A stretch of DNA of 64,000 bases from Lineus longissimus (GCF_910592395.1 NC_088314.1:8930001-8994000); one strand, 5' to 3'; numbered from the stretch's first letter, positions 44,790-57,985 are shown. Notes: generated from the sequence alone by a model not told the origin. A program made the numbers and translations.

Positions 44790-45000
44790 CGGCCAGGTTT
44801 CCTGTCTCAATCAGTGATGGTTTCATTCAGCTCCAGACTTACGGTACTGTTTTGGGCAAACAGTTTGGAATCCACTCACTTTTTCTGTCTCAAACAGACA
44901 TGGTGTCATTTAGGTTCAGACTTAAACTCTTTAAGACTAATAGTTTGGAAACCACCAACTTTCCTGCCTCAATCACTGATCATGTCATTGTAATTGGCCA
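44790..45000. repeat. Left (inverted) arm: ~79-bp tandem repeat, about 2.7 copies
   Basis: Repeats of 'ggaatccactcactttt', 'ctgtctcaaacagacatggt' and 'gtcatttaggttcagactta'. Reverse-complemented, they match the unit of the array at 45782-46249 (shared 'aggaaagttggtgg' and 'tccaaactgtt'). Confidence 0.85.
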
Positions 45001-45781
45001 CTATCTTGCTTTACTACATGTATTATCAAGTGCGTTTCGAGCATTGATATTTCCAAACAGAATACTGTGAGGTTTGGCACGTAGGTCAGCAAAAGCTCAA
45101 TCCTAACAATGACCTTGATATCTGGTCAAAGAAACACCAAAACCTGAACTCCGCAATCACACAGTGCCCGTCAAAACAACTCGACCAATCTACATGCATC
45201 CCCAAACAAATCCATTAGTCAAGAACCCTATCACTGTCCCTACCCCTCGTGAATATTCTACAGAGGGGACAACAAGATTAATTACAAAGACCCACCTTTC
45301 CCTACCAACCCCCAGGTACGATTTGATCCTCTACAGCGTCTGTTGTGATATGCGGCTGAAAACATCCCTCCGGCCATGTCCACTCGATAAGCAATAAATA
45401 TGCGCACTGTTAGGGTATTGTCGACACCAACAAGATTGAGTAGGCTATCATTTATTTCGGGATGGATCACATTATTCTTGTAATGGCACAAGGTTAACGA
45501 AGGGGGAGGGGGGAGGATGCGCTGTCTGTGAAGGGTATGTCCCTTCTGTCATAGTTCTGAGGGAGGGGCGACTTAAGCCTTGCTTGTAACTGAATCAATA
45601 GCATTCTTAAGATGAAAGTAAGTGAATTTTCTTTTCCTTTTAAAATTTTATTATGCATTAGAGTCGAGTTTCATGGTCATGCATGCCTCCGAAAGCAGGA
45701 AAGTCAGACAGTCACGAACATTACCCAGTCCACAATGACTACCGACTGTAAGTCAATTAAAAATTGATCCATTTCTTCAAC

Positions 45782-46249
45782 AGGAAAGGTTTGCAGATTC
45801 TAAACTGTTAGCCTAGAAGAGTTAAAGTCTGAACCTAAATGACCCATCACTGATTGCGACAGGAAAGTTGGTAGAATCCAAACTGTTAGCCTAAAAGAGT
45901 TAAAGTCTAGACCTATATGACACCATTACTGATTGTGACAGAAAAGTTCGTTGATTCTAAGCTGTTAGCCTAAAAGAGGTTAAAAAGTCTGAACCTAAAT
46001 GACCCATCACTGATTGCGACATGAAAGTTGGTGGAATCCAAACTGTTCGGCTAAAACAGTTCAAGTCTGAACCTAAATGACACCATCACTGTTTGAGACA
46101 GGAAAGTTGGTGGATTCCAAACTGTTATCCTCAAAGAGTCAAAGTCTGGACCCGAATGACCCTATCACTGGCTTAGACAGGAAAGTTGGTGGATTCCAAA
46201 CTGTTATCCTCATAGAGTTCGAACCTTAATGACACCGTCTCTGTGTGAC
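45782..46249. repeat. Right arm: ~79-bp tandem repeat, six copies
   Basis: Units begin at about 45782, 45861, 45940, 46021, 46100 and 46179. Each reads AGGAAAGTTGGTGGATTCCA, AACTGTTAGCCTAAAAGAGT, then TTAAAGTCTGAACCTAAATG and a 'caccatcactgattgcgac' end. They are inverted relative to 44790-45000, with about 780 bp between the arms. Confidence 0.92.
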
Positions 46250-47710
46250 AACATCCACAATACAATAAATTATGATGTGAATTCCTCTACTCCGAGAACC
46301 TTAATTGAAGTACAGACTTCAAGGGATCACGTCAGCTTCCCATCCAAATCCACAAGGGGCCACTCTAAATAATTCACAAGTTTACCCCTTGCCTGATCAG
46401 GGCACTTTGATCTCAGGGGACTACAATTCGAGCAAAAGGTGCTTGACTTACAAGATTTTGATTGGAAAGAGCATGCAATGTTTTGCGCTCGTGTGACAAG
46501 GTCATGTAGACATTCAAGGTGGCTCATGCTGAGGTGGAATGATTTCGGAGACGAAGCTTGGATCCACACAAGAGCTGAATCCTTGTGACTTGCTCAGGCA
46601 AAAGTAGGCACTTTGGGTAAAAGACAGATATTGAGTTAGTGCCATGGGCTGTTGGTGCATAAAATCACCTTTAATTGATATATCATACTTGTAATTTTCT
46701 TTACAATCAATTAGAGATATGGAATTCTTAAGACACAATTAATTTTTATTTTGAAGAAAACTCATCTCAAGAGTCACACAATGAGAAAACCATTAGTAAC
46801 AACACCTCTGATGTTTTACTCAACTACATGTATAATAGCCTTCATATGACCTGCATGATAATTTTTCTAAAGAAAACACAATCTTGAGAAAACTTTTCTT
46901 TTTATCTCTTTTCTTGATATGTGCCAAGCGCCTATTTGCCCAGAGCAGGTAACATCAACCAATTTCAAGACAAATATATCAACCATACAACACCGCTGAG
47001 ATCGAATCTTTGCCAAAAGAATTAATCTTTGAGATGGACCAAGCCGCTGATTGGCATAGCAAGTGACATGGATAGCACCCAAGCCTGCTGCTCGAAAAAG
47101 CACTGCCATCTGCCTCCAGAACTGATAGTCTTGATGTCGTCTACCATATTAGAACTAGCGGAATCTGACTGTCAGAGGTCTCCCGACTTCATCAAAGAGC
47201 TCAACTACAAAAATAGACTCGGCCTCGTTGACAGCAGCATTAGGCATTGTCTCCGTCTCGTATTATTGATGGTCTACCTTCAAACTGCGGGGTGTATAAC
47301 AATATCATAGGGCGAATACCTTGACACGACATCATAACTTTCCTGGCATCCGCCCCGTCAATTAACCCGACTTTGACACATACGACTTGCGATGATCGTA
47401 GTCGTCACGCTATAAACATAGCATGAAAAACTAATTGTCTTGTCATCTATCATTTCAAAGGGGATCAATTCGTTTGCATGATATCTGACATCATTTCAAA
47501 TCGACTGACTTCAGCTTTAGATGCTCTCAGGTAAATTTGTGAACGGATTTGAAGTTTGCAAGCTCAAACAGTGTTCACTTTGAGTTCAATTCATGCTGAT
47601 TGACTTCAGCTTTCCATTATCGTGGGGAAGCATGAATCAAAAATTTCGATTTTACCAAGTTGTATAAGGAAATGTCTAGGAAATAGAGGGCAGCATGAAA
47701 AATTGAGGAA

Positions 47711-47868
47711 GAAAATCGGCCTCACGATCTTCTGGTTGCTCCTTGAAACCCCTGATCGATTTCTGTGGAGACCGGGCTAATAATATGATATCCTGAAAGC
47801 GCTACCTTAGAACATGGAAACATGGAAAAGTGCTGTATAAGATCTCAATATTATTATTATCATTATAT
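47711..47868 (+). mobile_element. tRNA-derived SINE, family B, copy 2 (5' truncated)
   Basis: Lacks most of the tRNA head but shares 'ccttgaaacccctgatcgat', 'ttctgtggagaccggg', 'tgaaagcgc', 'catggaaaagtgctgtataa' and an (ATT)n tail with the copy at 42778. Confidence 0.75.
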
Positions 47869-48210
47869 TTGGAGAACTACAAAGTCATTCAAACGCCAGA
47901 AACAGTGGGAAGCCATCTATTTGTGATTTTGGTGCACAATTTTAGCATATTCTCTGTGGGTTAGCGAGATGACCTCTGGTAAAGGGAAGACATTTCAAGG
48001 AAATGCGTCAGAGGAATACCCTCGGGAAATGTAGTGCTGAATCTCCTGGGTGATAGTAGCCCATTTGCCAAAGAGATAAGCAAATCGGAAAATGGAAACA
48101 GCTTGTCAGATCAGGATATCTTCAACCCAATATCTATCGAGTAATGTCCGGAAATGAACAATGGTGATCATCAGGAAAAGTCAGCGACCAGCTCCTTCCT
48201 CCGAGTTTGT

Positions 48211-48246
48211 TGCATGTTGGGGGGGGGGGGGAGGGGGGGGGGGTGT
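48211..48246. repeat. Poly-G tract
   Basis: About 29 guanines interrupted by a single A, then GTGTG. Likely unstable, and a place where assemblies often err. Confidence 0.9.
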
Positions 48247-50129
48247 GCTCACTGAGGCTTCCAGGTACACCTTTTCTGGAGTTTACCATGCACAAAAGTA
48301 AAAAAAGACAAATGTATTTAAACAATCTCCTTGAAGATGGTTGTGTCTTTCAATGTCCATGATGCTTTGAATGATTTTGAAATGATTTGAATTTTACAAT
48401 GTTTTTTATGTCATGGTATAAATCTCCTGTTAAAATTGTCAATATTTCGGTGATTTAAAAAAAATAGCCTGGGGTAGTTTCGCCAATCATACAGTGTGGC
48501 CTGGCCTGACAAGTGAAAAATGAGACATAGCAGAAAAATATTGGGAAAAAAGGCCAGCAAATGTCATGATTAGATTTGATGCCTTGCCAGAAGGAAGGAT
48601 ACAAATAGAGCAGCATTGATATCGGAATCTGACTGCTCCGACAAGCCAAGGGCTTTTTCCACAACCGCACAAAAACTTGTGCGAAACCTAATCAAAACCC
48701 AATAACTCATCAGTGACTAATTTATTTCAACTGCCCCAGGACTATCGGAAGTGTTCTCCAATATCCTACTCAACTGTGCAGAAGATTTTCAATACAATAC
48801 CCGAGGGTTTCGATACTGATGGCCGATAACTAGCAATCAGGAGCATGTTTGGCCAAATAATTGATATTGGAACTGCAGTATACCTGATAGCGTTTCAGCT
48901 TGACCTTGGCAAGTAAGCGAGAATAGCTTGGGTCAGAGGATGCTTGGAATTTCGATAGGATTTCTATGATTGAAACATTTGAAAATTGAGCCTTGATATC
49001 GATTATTTGATTTAAGAGGGAGAAGGAGGAGACCAAATATCTATAAGTCTATAGAGTCCAATATGTATTTTGATGATGAGGTTTACTGTCAAGGTTGGTT
49101 GGTAGACAGAACTGCAATATTTTGCCCAAACAATTCATGAAGTACCCCTGTTGAAACTGATCACAATATCACAGCAATATATCAGTGCGATATCATCATC
49201 GTCATCATTAACGGCGTGGCATAGACACACAGGTATTGGGGACCATGGCGTTTAGTCTCATCCGACAGACCTTCAAATCAATCCTTCAAAGAGCATAATA
49301 AAATGGCCATTTTGATGATAATTACAGAATCTAAAACATCTTTATTCTTGAAAGCAACATATTTGTGAGTTCTTATGCACTGAAATGTACTTTAAATGGC
49401 CTTTTTCATTACTTGCAATCTCCAAGCACATCTCTGTCACAAGTTGCCACCATATCTTCGTAAGTGGATATTGTGAAATTGCCTAGAATTCTAACCCGGA
49501 AATCAGCCAGTCAAATTGCTGCCTTCAGCAATGTCTGGCAAGCCAATGGAAGTTGACATGCAGCGCAGAGCCGTGACTCAAAAGTTTGTCATCCATATTG
49601 GACGCTCCTGGAGCAGTACACTGACAAAAAGAAACTTCTAGGGTTAACCGAACCATGCTAGCCAAAGAAATGTACTTTAGAGCTAGCCAGACAAAGGCTA
49701 AAACCTGCTTTCAATAGCTTTCAGTCATTGCACTAAGACATGACAGTTAATTGATCAAATCAGAGTGATGCTTGCAACCTGATTTTTCAAAATAGCTCCA
49801 GGGTTTTTTATAAACTAATTAGCGCTGAAAAGCAAAAAAAATCTTCGCTTCGGGCCAACGGTCAACGTTATTGGAAACACATCCTTGTATCATGGCGGTT
49901 TTCAATATTGTCAGCAGTTTTTCCTCGGCATCAATCCAACACCATGCCAAGCATCAAGTGCCAGGGGCAAGTTTGACATCACCCCGGGATTGGTCTCCCA
50001 CAATGGCCAGTGAGACCTAAGCCATCCCCATTATATTTCTAAAGAACGACTGCCAATACCCTTGATATGACAAATATGTAGGGGAGGCAACTGATGGCTT
50101 CTTAACAAAATATTTGTTGTCTGTGTCCC

Positions 50130-50641
50130 TTGAATAGGCCATTTCATTATCATAAGATTTTTTGGGCTTCTCGTCGTCCGAAAGTTTGTGACCTGATTAA
50201 AAAAAAACTTGAAGAGAATCTGGTTGAGACTGTCTTTTTTTCTTTACGTATCTACAATGTTGTCGTAATTTCCACGCTACTATATGCAGCAGAGACATGT
50301 GCCACCAATCAAACTGAGGAGAAACAGCTTGCGCCTTCCACTGTAAATGTCTGTGCCGCATCCTCAATGTGAGATGGTACCACCACGTACGGAACACAGA
50401 GATTAGAAGGCGGAACATGGTATGGGCACGTGGCCCGTATGGACCAGACACGCCTACCCCGAGCACTGATGGACTAGAGGCCAGAAACAGTCGGAGGAAA
50501 AAACGCCAGGGAAGATGTAGGACGAGATGGATGGACGCAGTGAAAAGAGATGTTGATTCAACAGGTGTAGGGAGGAATGTACTGAGCACAGCTGCCCAAG
50601 ACCACAGAGAGTGGAGACGTGTCCTTGCACAACTGACGTAG
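50130..50641 (+). pseudogene. Decayed RTE-like LINE reverse-transcriptase C-terminus
   Basis: Pieces in different frames resemble the end of an RTE/endonuclease-reverse transcriptase ORF: STLLYAAETCATNQTEEKQL, then (next frame) RILNVRWYHHVR, then (another frame) YGHVARMDQTRLPRALMD followed by an in-frame TAG, then RCRTRWMDAVKRDVDSTGVG and EWRRVLAQLT before TAG at 50639. There is at least one premature stop and two frame changes, so it is dead. It is 5' truncated, with no catalytic box. Confidence 0.85.
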
Positions 50642-51977
50642 ATATGTCATGTTGCCACATGTCATGTTGCCACAGCGAGTGAATGAGTGATATTTTGGTA
50701 ATTTTATTCCCAAAGTAAGTTCGAATTTGTGGTTGTGGCCATTTTCAGTCAGATTACACTGCGCGATAGCCATTGCAATGTACAGTGGCTAATACAACAA
50801 GGAAGCTAATACTTGCAGAGAATGAGCTTGAATATTATGTCTGGTTTGGAGAATGAAGCAAGTACCTTTACCCTCAGGTTAGATCGCCTACATCACTTTT
50901 GCTAGTCTTTCGACATATCTTGCCAGGATGTGCTCCAGAGTAATTGGTTCAACGCTGCAGGGGCAGAGGTCACTGTCTGCAATTTAGAATTTCTTGGTGT
51001 CAACGTTATGCCGGCGCAGTTAGGTAAGTTGATGCCAGAGGAGTATTGGCTGAGACTGACTCTGGCCCATACTGGGAGTCTTTACAAAAAAATGGCAAAG
51101 TGGCACTGCTGGTCAAGGCCAGACTTGAGAAGGAAGCCCGGAACGGGAAAGAACACTTGTTCTTTTTCGAACAGAATCAAGGGTTCTTTTGGGTGCATAC
51201 ACCAAAAACAATTCCTTTATTGAAGTCTTTAATTTCTATTCTAAAAGGCCAAAATGAAAATGGTTCCTCAAACTTTTAGTCTGGGGAATCAGAATGGCAA
51301 ACAGTCTAGGGTCCTTAATATTGCATTGAAGAACCACAGTCTTCAATCAAAATGAGGCGTAATAAAGTTTTTTCAGTGAGAACCATTGATAACTTGTGAC
51401 CAACACCCAATACATATGCGATGCCAACCCTTACTGAGACATTAAAATGATCAAGGCTGAAATTCAAACTTGTCCAAAGGCTTTGGGCAAGGTCTCAGCT
51501 CAACATACACATGAATTAAGTTAATCATCATTCCATCAAAGATTTAAGGGCTGGCCTTGAATATGTAACCAGATCGTGATCTAAGGGAACACTATCTGTT
51601 GGAAAACATCAAAGATTCATTGGAAATCTATAAAGGCTCAAGGTCTGGGAATCCTGGTGGAAAACTTTGGGTAACACTGTTGACAGAATCAACTTGACCA
51701 AAGTAATTGTACACTTAACTGGTTTTCTGCACCACAGAGGAAGTCCTAGAAGAATTTTGCATTTCAGACAAAATTAGACTTTAGATCTAGGTTGGGCTCT
51801 CTGATGAGGGACACACCATGATTCTTTCAAACAACAGAAATTTCGAAGATACATCTAAACTGGTTTTGATGAATTCCACAGTCCCTGCTATTCAGGATTA
51901 TAGGATATCTTCTTAAAATGAACATTCAAATTAAGTATTTGAAAGAAGTCAGCTGTCAAGTTTAAATTTTGCTTTCT

Positions 51978-52056
51978 ATGTGTTTGCCTCCTGCATTTGT
52001 ATCACTTCGATAACTTTAAAAAAAATCAAAGTGATACAAATGCAGTAGGCAAACAT
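51978..52056. repeat. Near-perfect hairpin, ~27-bp arms and ~20-nt loop
   Basis: GTTTGCCTCCTGCATTTGTA plus TCACTT (ending at 52007) pairs with AAGTGATACAAATGCAGTAG plus GCAAAC (ending at 52054), with a single mismatch. The loop 'cgataactttaaaaaaaatc' is AT-rich. It could be a pre-miRNA-like fold, a tiny MITE or a chance palindrome; nothing flanking identifies it. Confidence 0.85.
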
Positions 52057-53019
52057 ATGCATTTTACACAGTTATTTGTCTCAGCTTTGAAATACTCCAA
52101 AATGACATGAATCAACTTTTCTTTTTGAAACTGGGGAAATAAAGCTTTTGTATGTATCATCTGAATGGAAGATGTTTTTTTGCTAGTACAAACTCTGGTC
52201 CTTGGTTGGAAAAGGCAGCTTGGCTGACACACTTTGAGACACAACTATCAGAGGTATTTGTTGTCTCTTCTCTGGCAGAGGGTTTTTTCTCAAATACGTC
52301 AAAGCGTAATGGCTCTTTTGACTAAAACTGGGAATGACTTCAAATTTCAAGGTCTGAAAAAACTTATAAGGCTGAGCACATTTATTCCATTTCAAAACTA
52401 AAGTTTGTGAAAAGAATCAGATTTACCAAACATGCCAAATGGATCATCAGACCTTGCTCCTTGAAAACTAAATGCATGTCAAAGTAAAGTAAAGCTTTAA
52501 GGTAACATAATATAGATTTATGTAACTCAGGTTTAAACATTTTTTTCTTTCAAGATGAAAAAAGAAGCAACCTTCAAATTTTTTTGCAAGTCTATTTATG
52601 TGTTACTTCCGAAATGAGATCCCATCAGTATGATCTATTTCAAAGCATTTTCATGGTTGAGAGTGTCATCAGATCTTCCCTTTGAAAACTGACTGTCATA
52701 TCGTGCCAGTTGAGCTAAGGTTTTAGTAATCCCTCAATTCAAATGTTATTGATTTTAACCCATATCATCAAATAACACTCAAGAAGTCAAGAAAATTAAA
52801 TAGTATTGCAATTAAGATTCTATAGATGGAAATGAGATGTTAGATGCTTTTTACTTCTTTACCGTCACAGGATTAGAAGTTTTCAGGCTATCCCTATTTG
52901 GCAATTTTTTAAAGCAGTCTTTGTCGGTTGGTGAGAAAGGAAGGGGACTGGAACAAGGTCTGATTTCATGCTAAGAGAAGGCTATTTCTAATGACATGAA
53001 TGAAGGGCTGTCAGTGCAA

Positions 53020-53225
53020 CACAATGAAAACATCACCGTCTGCTATCTCTGAGGTCCCGTGTTTGATTCCGGGTTGGTCCCAGTACACTCATGCGATATC
53101 TCTCTTCAACACCGTATGTTTCCTCCGGGAGCTCTGGTTTCCTTCTTCTTACATTACAATCACCCAATATCGTTTGTGGAGCTAGTAATGGCCTAGTTGA
53201 CACCCAGCTGTCAACTTAATATGAT
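53020..53225 (+). mobile_element. tRNA-derived SINE, family C, copy 2
   Basis: A B-box-like 'gtttgattccgggttggtcc' follows 'ctatctctgaggtcccg'. The body 'gagctctggtttccttcttc', 'acattacaatcacccaatat' and 'gttgacacccagctgtcaac' matches 28895-29000. A related head ('cacctctgaggtgccaagtt', 'caattccgagttggtcc') occurs at 17338-17390 beside TIR copy 2. Confidence 0.6.
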
Positions 53226-53336
53226 TTATTTACATGAATGATGCAAAGAAGAGGTCAGATAACATCTACTCTGGCGTTTAACAGAGTCAAAAATAACTTT
53301 CTGGAAATCGTCCATGATCGAACAGAATTGGATAAA

Positions 53337-54196
53337 GACAAGAGGCCCAAGGGCCTGGCGCTCAGCTGAAATATATGAACATGGAAAGTACCCGATAGAT
53401 CTCTTTCAACCTCAGTTTTGTCAATATATCAGGCAAACATACCAAAGTAAAAAGACTTTTAAATGGTGACAAATATGCCACTTATTAGTCAAATCTAAGT
53501 GCCTGAGCCAGGCTGACCTTGAAAAGTAGGTCAAATAGAAAGCCCATGTGATATCATGTAAAGGAGACTTATTGTACACCAACCATAAAATTCATGTCAC
53601 TCTGGATACAGCAAAGGCTTTAAAATAGAAAAAAAAAACCAAGATGGCCGCCCACCAAATTATTCAAAAAAGTAAAGAAAATGTATTTACAAGTGAAAAA
53701 AGTAAAAATTAAAAAAAAAAAAAAATTGACCCGAAGTGGGATTGGAACCCACAACCTTCAGAGTCAGACAAGAGCGGGAAATTCAAATCAAGCTTAAACT
53801 AGGTCAACACAGATTTTGGCTCAGTAACGCCAACTGGTAGTATCAATCAAAACTACTCTTAGTAGTTTCAAGACCTATATGCATGCGGTCCTTTTCAACT
53901 TTATTTCAAGCTTCTATCTGCTTGAATAAAGCGCCAAAAAATTGTTTTGTGATTTAGGCTTTTTGCCCCCTGGTGGCCAAACTGTTAATCCTGCCGGACC
54001 CACACTTGGTCTATTCAGGAGTCCTGAAGGGTCTAAATGGCTTATAGGGAAAATCTATCGCCTATCCGCCATAGTTTTGAAACGTGCCTGTTTAACGGAC
54101 AGACAGACAGACAGACAGACCCTCAGACAGACAGACGGACATTCATTCTACCATTTACTCATATGAATAGCTCAGCTTGTCAGCTGAGCTAAAAAT
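53337..54196. mobile_element. ~860-bp repeat element opening CAAGAGGCCCAAGGGCCTGG
   Basis: Opens 'acaagaggcccaagggcctgg' with 'gctcagctga' close behind and ends 'agctcagcttgtcagctgag' + 'ctaaaaat', a strong terminal hairpin. Inside are a reverse-strand tRNA-like T-arm (53727-53760, 'gtgggattggaacccac') and a (GACA)n stretch at 54100-54140. A second, shorter copy is at 58744. It resembles an abundant repeat I associate with molluscan and brachiopod genomes; class unassigned. Confidence 0.65.
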
Positions 54197-54564
54197 GCGT
54201 GGAGCTCTTAGCTTAAACTGCGGATAAGTCCAAGAGAATTACCCAACTGTTCCCAGTTTTGTTGGCCAGGATGTAATTTGATGCACGTCCCCGGGAAGCC
54301 TGGGATATCAGAACTGGTGGAATTGCAAAGATTAGAGACTGGTGCGGAATCCATGAGTAAAATACCCTAGTGGAGAATTACCCAGCTTAGTGATACAAGC
54401 ACCAGTTGTTGATGTAGATGATATTTCCAATCGGATTTTATCAATATAATCTTGAATGCCAAGCAGGACTTACTGGGCCCAGTTTCTCTTCGCCAGAGAC
54501 AGCACTTAGGGCCTTGTCCTCCTGGCACGAATTCAGTCTTGTGTGAAATCTGAAACCACCAATA

Positions 54565-54865
54565 TTTCAAAACGTTGGAAGAATGCAGAATTCTGAAGCT
54601 GGAAAGTTGGAACAATGCATATTCTGAAGCTAGTGAGTTGGAAGGATGCAATATTCTGAAGCTGGGAAGTTGGAAGAATGCAGAATTCTGAGGCTAGTGA
54701 GTTGGATGAATGCAGTATTTTGAAGCTGGAGAGTTGGAAGAATGCAGAAGTTGGAGGAAGGTAGAATTCTGAAGCTGGAAAGTTTGAAGATGTAGAATTC
54801 TTAAGCTGGAGAGTTGGAAGAAAGCAGAATTCTGTAGCTGGAAATTTGGAAGAATGCAGATGTTT
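54565..54865. repeat. ~30-bp minisatellite
   Basis: About nine diverged copies of 'gaagctggaaagttggaaga' + 'atgcagaattct'. Frames on both strands are repeat artefacts. Confidence 0.92.
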
Positions 54866-55639
54866 CAAATAAAGATGTCAGCTTTGAATTTTAATCTTTG
54901 TCATCAATATTTGGTCAGTTTTAATGTCACGTGCAAAAGGCAACTTGTACACTATATAGACTTGATAATGTTGGCTAATGGAATATACCCTTTTTAAAAA
55001 ACTTTATTCCGAAGGCCAACTTCGCCCAATCTTACGGCCTTGATAAACCACCTGGGTGAAACCGATGATTAGCCACGTAATTAAAGGGGATATTGGATCA
55101 ACGTCACCAAGGCCAACTGGCGCCATACATAAACATTAAACACATCCAAGACTTCCTTTTCTAAGTGTCATTAGGCTTGGATGTGTACAGAATGGCTAAT
55201 GGGAGATATCACCAACAGTAGCCAGATAAGGGATGGAACCTTAAAGAGACCACAACGGTAATGACCTGGACAGTACAACGTGCCTGCTCAGTAGGCCAAT
55301 GGGTAGTATTACTATGAGCAGCCAAATAAGGAAACCACAGCAAAATGAACCCATTATATAGTATGATAATGTGCACACTACTATCATTGTGGCGCCAAAA
55401 TATTTATAATTTTCATTCACAAACAACACACGCAAGGCAACATTCAACTACTAAAGGCAAGTTTGATAAGGAAACTATCAGTAGAAGTAACAGTTATGTA
55501 TGTAGTTATAAATCAGAACTGTTCCCTGTAACTAATTGCCTAGACCGACTGCCTATCTTGCAGTGGCAGTTGAAAAACTGTTGAGAACTTTATTGTAATG
55601 CCTCCCTGCAAAACAAGTCCTTGCTCCAATGAAATTCTG

Positions 55640-55995
55640 AGCTAGACCCAGTTAGAAGAAAGGAAACACCATGAAGACCAATGAGACCACTTGGATGAGA
55701 CTGGGATCCACTCGGACAAGACCAGGGCCCCAATTGGATAATCTATGTTCAAATTTGGGTGAAACTGGAATACCAGTTGATATGACTGGAATCCCACTTG
55801 TATGAGACTGGGATTCCACTTGTTTGACTGGGATTTCACTTGGATGAGACTGGAATCTCACTTGGATGAGACTGGAATTCCACTTGGATAAGATTGTGAT
55901 TTCAGTTGTATGAGACTTGGATTCCACTTAGATGAGACTGTGATTTCACTTGGATGAGAATGGGATTCCACTTGGATAAGACTGTGATTGGAATC
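55640..55995. repeat. ~23-bp minisatellite
   Basis: About fourteen diverged copies of 'cacttggatgagactgggat' + 'tc', interrupted near 55730-55770. Confidence 0.92.
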
Positions 55996-57789
55996 CCACA
56001 AAGTCATAGATACTTTTTCTTATGCAATAGGATACTATAGCACTTGACACTTCATATTATTCCAGCATACCAATATGGAATCAAAAGCTATTGCAACTCT
56101 TCAGCCCACTTTCAACACAGCAGCAAAAGGGTTAAGATTTCAAGGAGACTCAATTTGTATGGTTCGACTTCAGAATGCTGAAGCTATACCAGCTGTTACT
56201 TGAAAGGTTTCCTCAAAATCCGCATCCATCTCCCTTCCATCTAGAACATGGTCTGTCAATAGGCCATCAGCAAGACTACGGCTTCACAATCATTACTGAA
56301 GAGGTTCTATCTCCGTGTTCTCTTGAAGTTGAAGTTGCGGTTTCTGAGTCGGGAATCGGCTGATGAGATTTTGGATTCGGGCGTTTGTGTTTCATACAAT
56401 GCTAGTTTCTGCCAGTAGAGGGCCAGGGTAGCAATTGCCCCAGTCAGACGGAACGACAAGAGTAAACCGATTTCCGTAGAAACTTGTCAGGTGCAATAAC
56501 ATTCAGTCACCAACACAATAAAATGATGATAACCTCTGAATAAAATCACGACAAGAGCCATTCATACATCCTTTCTATGAGGATCAATTTGATTTCACCA
56601 CAATTGTCACTTTCAAAAGAAATTTGAGTCATTTTCCATTATGTTGGCTTATACAAGAGCGACAAGCAGCTACAATTTCAGAGATGCTGCCTTGATAGCG
56701 TCAAAGATATGGCGTCACTCAGTTAGTCTCAAGTTTAAGCCATCATTTCTCAACTTGGATTTAGGATTGTCAGGAATGAAACATTTTGGGTTATTTCAAT
56801 TTTGCAATAATCTGCTATGCAATACGCTATCAGGAAAGTAATACTGAGGCATTCCATATATAGAGTTATCAGGTAAAAATGGCGAATACTCAAATGATCT
56901 CAACAGTCAACAACACCAAATCAAGCACAGGACGAGTTCAGTTTGTGTAAGCCATCATCCAGGCCATTTATGTGGAATAAGATATTGCCCCAAAAAATGC
57001 CAAAACCAATCAAAAGGTGGCCGCCCAAAATATAACTTTGTACTGTCAGACACCAACATATCTGCACAGCATTTAAAACATATCTCATGGCAGGGTCACA
57101 GAAAAACTTCTCAAAAACATTTTTTCAGCACAGGCAATAAGATATGAAAGAGTATCCAGAGGAACTAGGAATGATTGAAAGGGAAAACTAATGGTTTCCT
57201 GAAGAATTTCTCAGGATTCAAGCAAGTGCGTTTTTTCTTGGCACTTTTTTTGAAAAGTCGATACATGGAGTGAGTTAATGATGTACAGCTTAAGGCAATA
57301 CTAAGAGTGATAGGAAAAAATTTTCGCTTCTTTTACAAAGAATTATAAGAGAGATGATGGGTATGGTGGGTCCAGATGGATTTATTCCAAGGGATAAGCT
57401 ACAAATAGTACATGTAGCCTTCTAGAGCTTGTTTTTTGTAAGCTTAGTTCATGAAGGGTGTCGTGGATCCTGGCCATGGCGCACCTGCCAGTCTAAGGGC
57501 TACATTTGCAAAAACCACAGCTCCTGGCACATCCAACCATGCCAGAAGTGTCTTTAGGTAAGGGTCCAGACTCAAGTTAGATCACGCTTCGAGGAGGCAG
57601 CCCTCCTAAATTTACTGGGCAGCTATGTGCAAGCAACTTGTTCCGTCACTAATAATACAGAAATGAGAAGCTAACACTTTTGATGGCTTAAACCATCATG
57701 TTGCAGTTAAGTAATAATAAGTAATTCATAAAAGAAGCCATTTAGGTAACAATTTTTGTGCAACGATATCTATTATGAGGTCATTTTAA

Positions 57790-57985
57790 GTTGTTAAAAG
57801 AGCTGCGTTGGTCTAGTGCCTTGGATTATTGACTGGCGGTCAAGAGGTCCTTGGTTCTATCCCTGAAGACAGTATGAAACTCTGTGGCAGGTCTCTTTAT
57901 CTGACTTGCCTTACTCCACCGACCAGGTGTATAAAACTGCTACCACCCAACGAATCAGACCAGCGCCAACATGGAGATTATCACC
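57790..57985 (+). mobile_element. tRNA-derived SINE, family A, copy 2
   Basis: An A-box-like TGGTCTAGTGCC and a B-box-like GGTTCTATCCC are spaced as in a tRNA promoter. They are followed by 'tctctttatctgacttgcct' and 'tactccaccgaccaggtgta'. It aligns in order with the copy at 39305. Confidence 0.65.

Noticed and set aside
50197-50589. 130-codon minus-strand frame
   Set aside because: Shadow of the decayed LINE reverse transcriptase on the plus strand.
53727-53770. tRNA-like T-arm on the minus strand (GTGGG-TTCCAAT-CCCAC)
   Set aside because: No acceptor stem partner, D-arm or clean anticodon arm; it is part of the 53337-54196 repeat element rather than a tRNA gene.
57440-57560. Cys-containing stretch loosely like a ShK-type domain (GYICKNHSSWHIQPCQKCL on plus; a CARSCGFC-like string on minus)
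   Set aside because: Cysteine number and spacing do not fit fully, both strands cannot be right, and there is no start, signal peptide or neighbouring exon.
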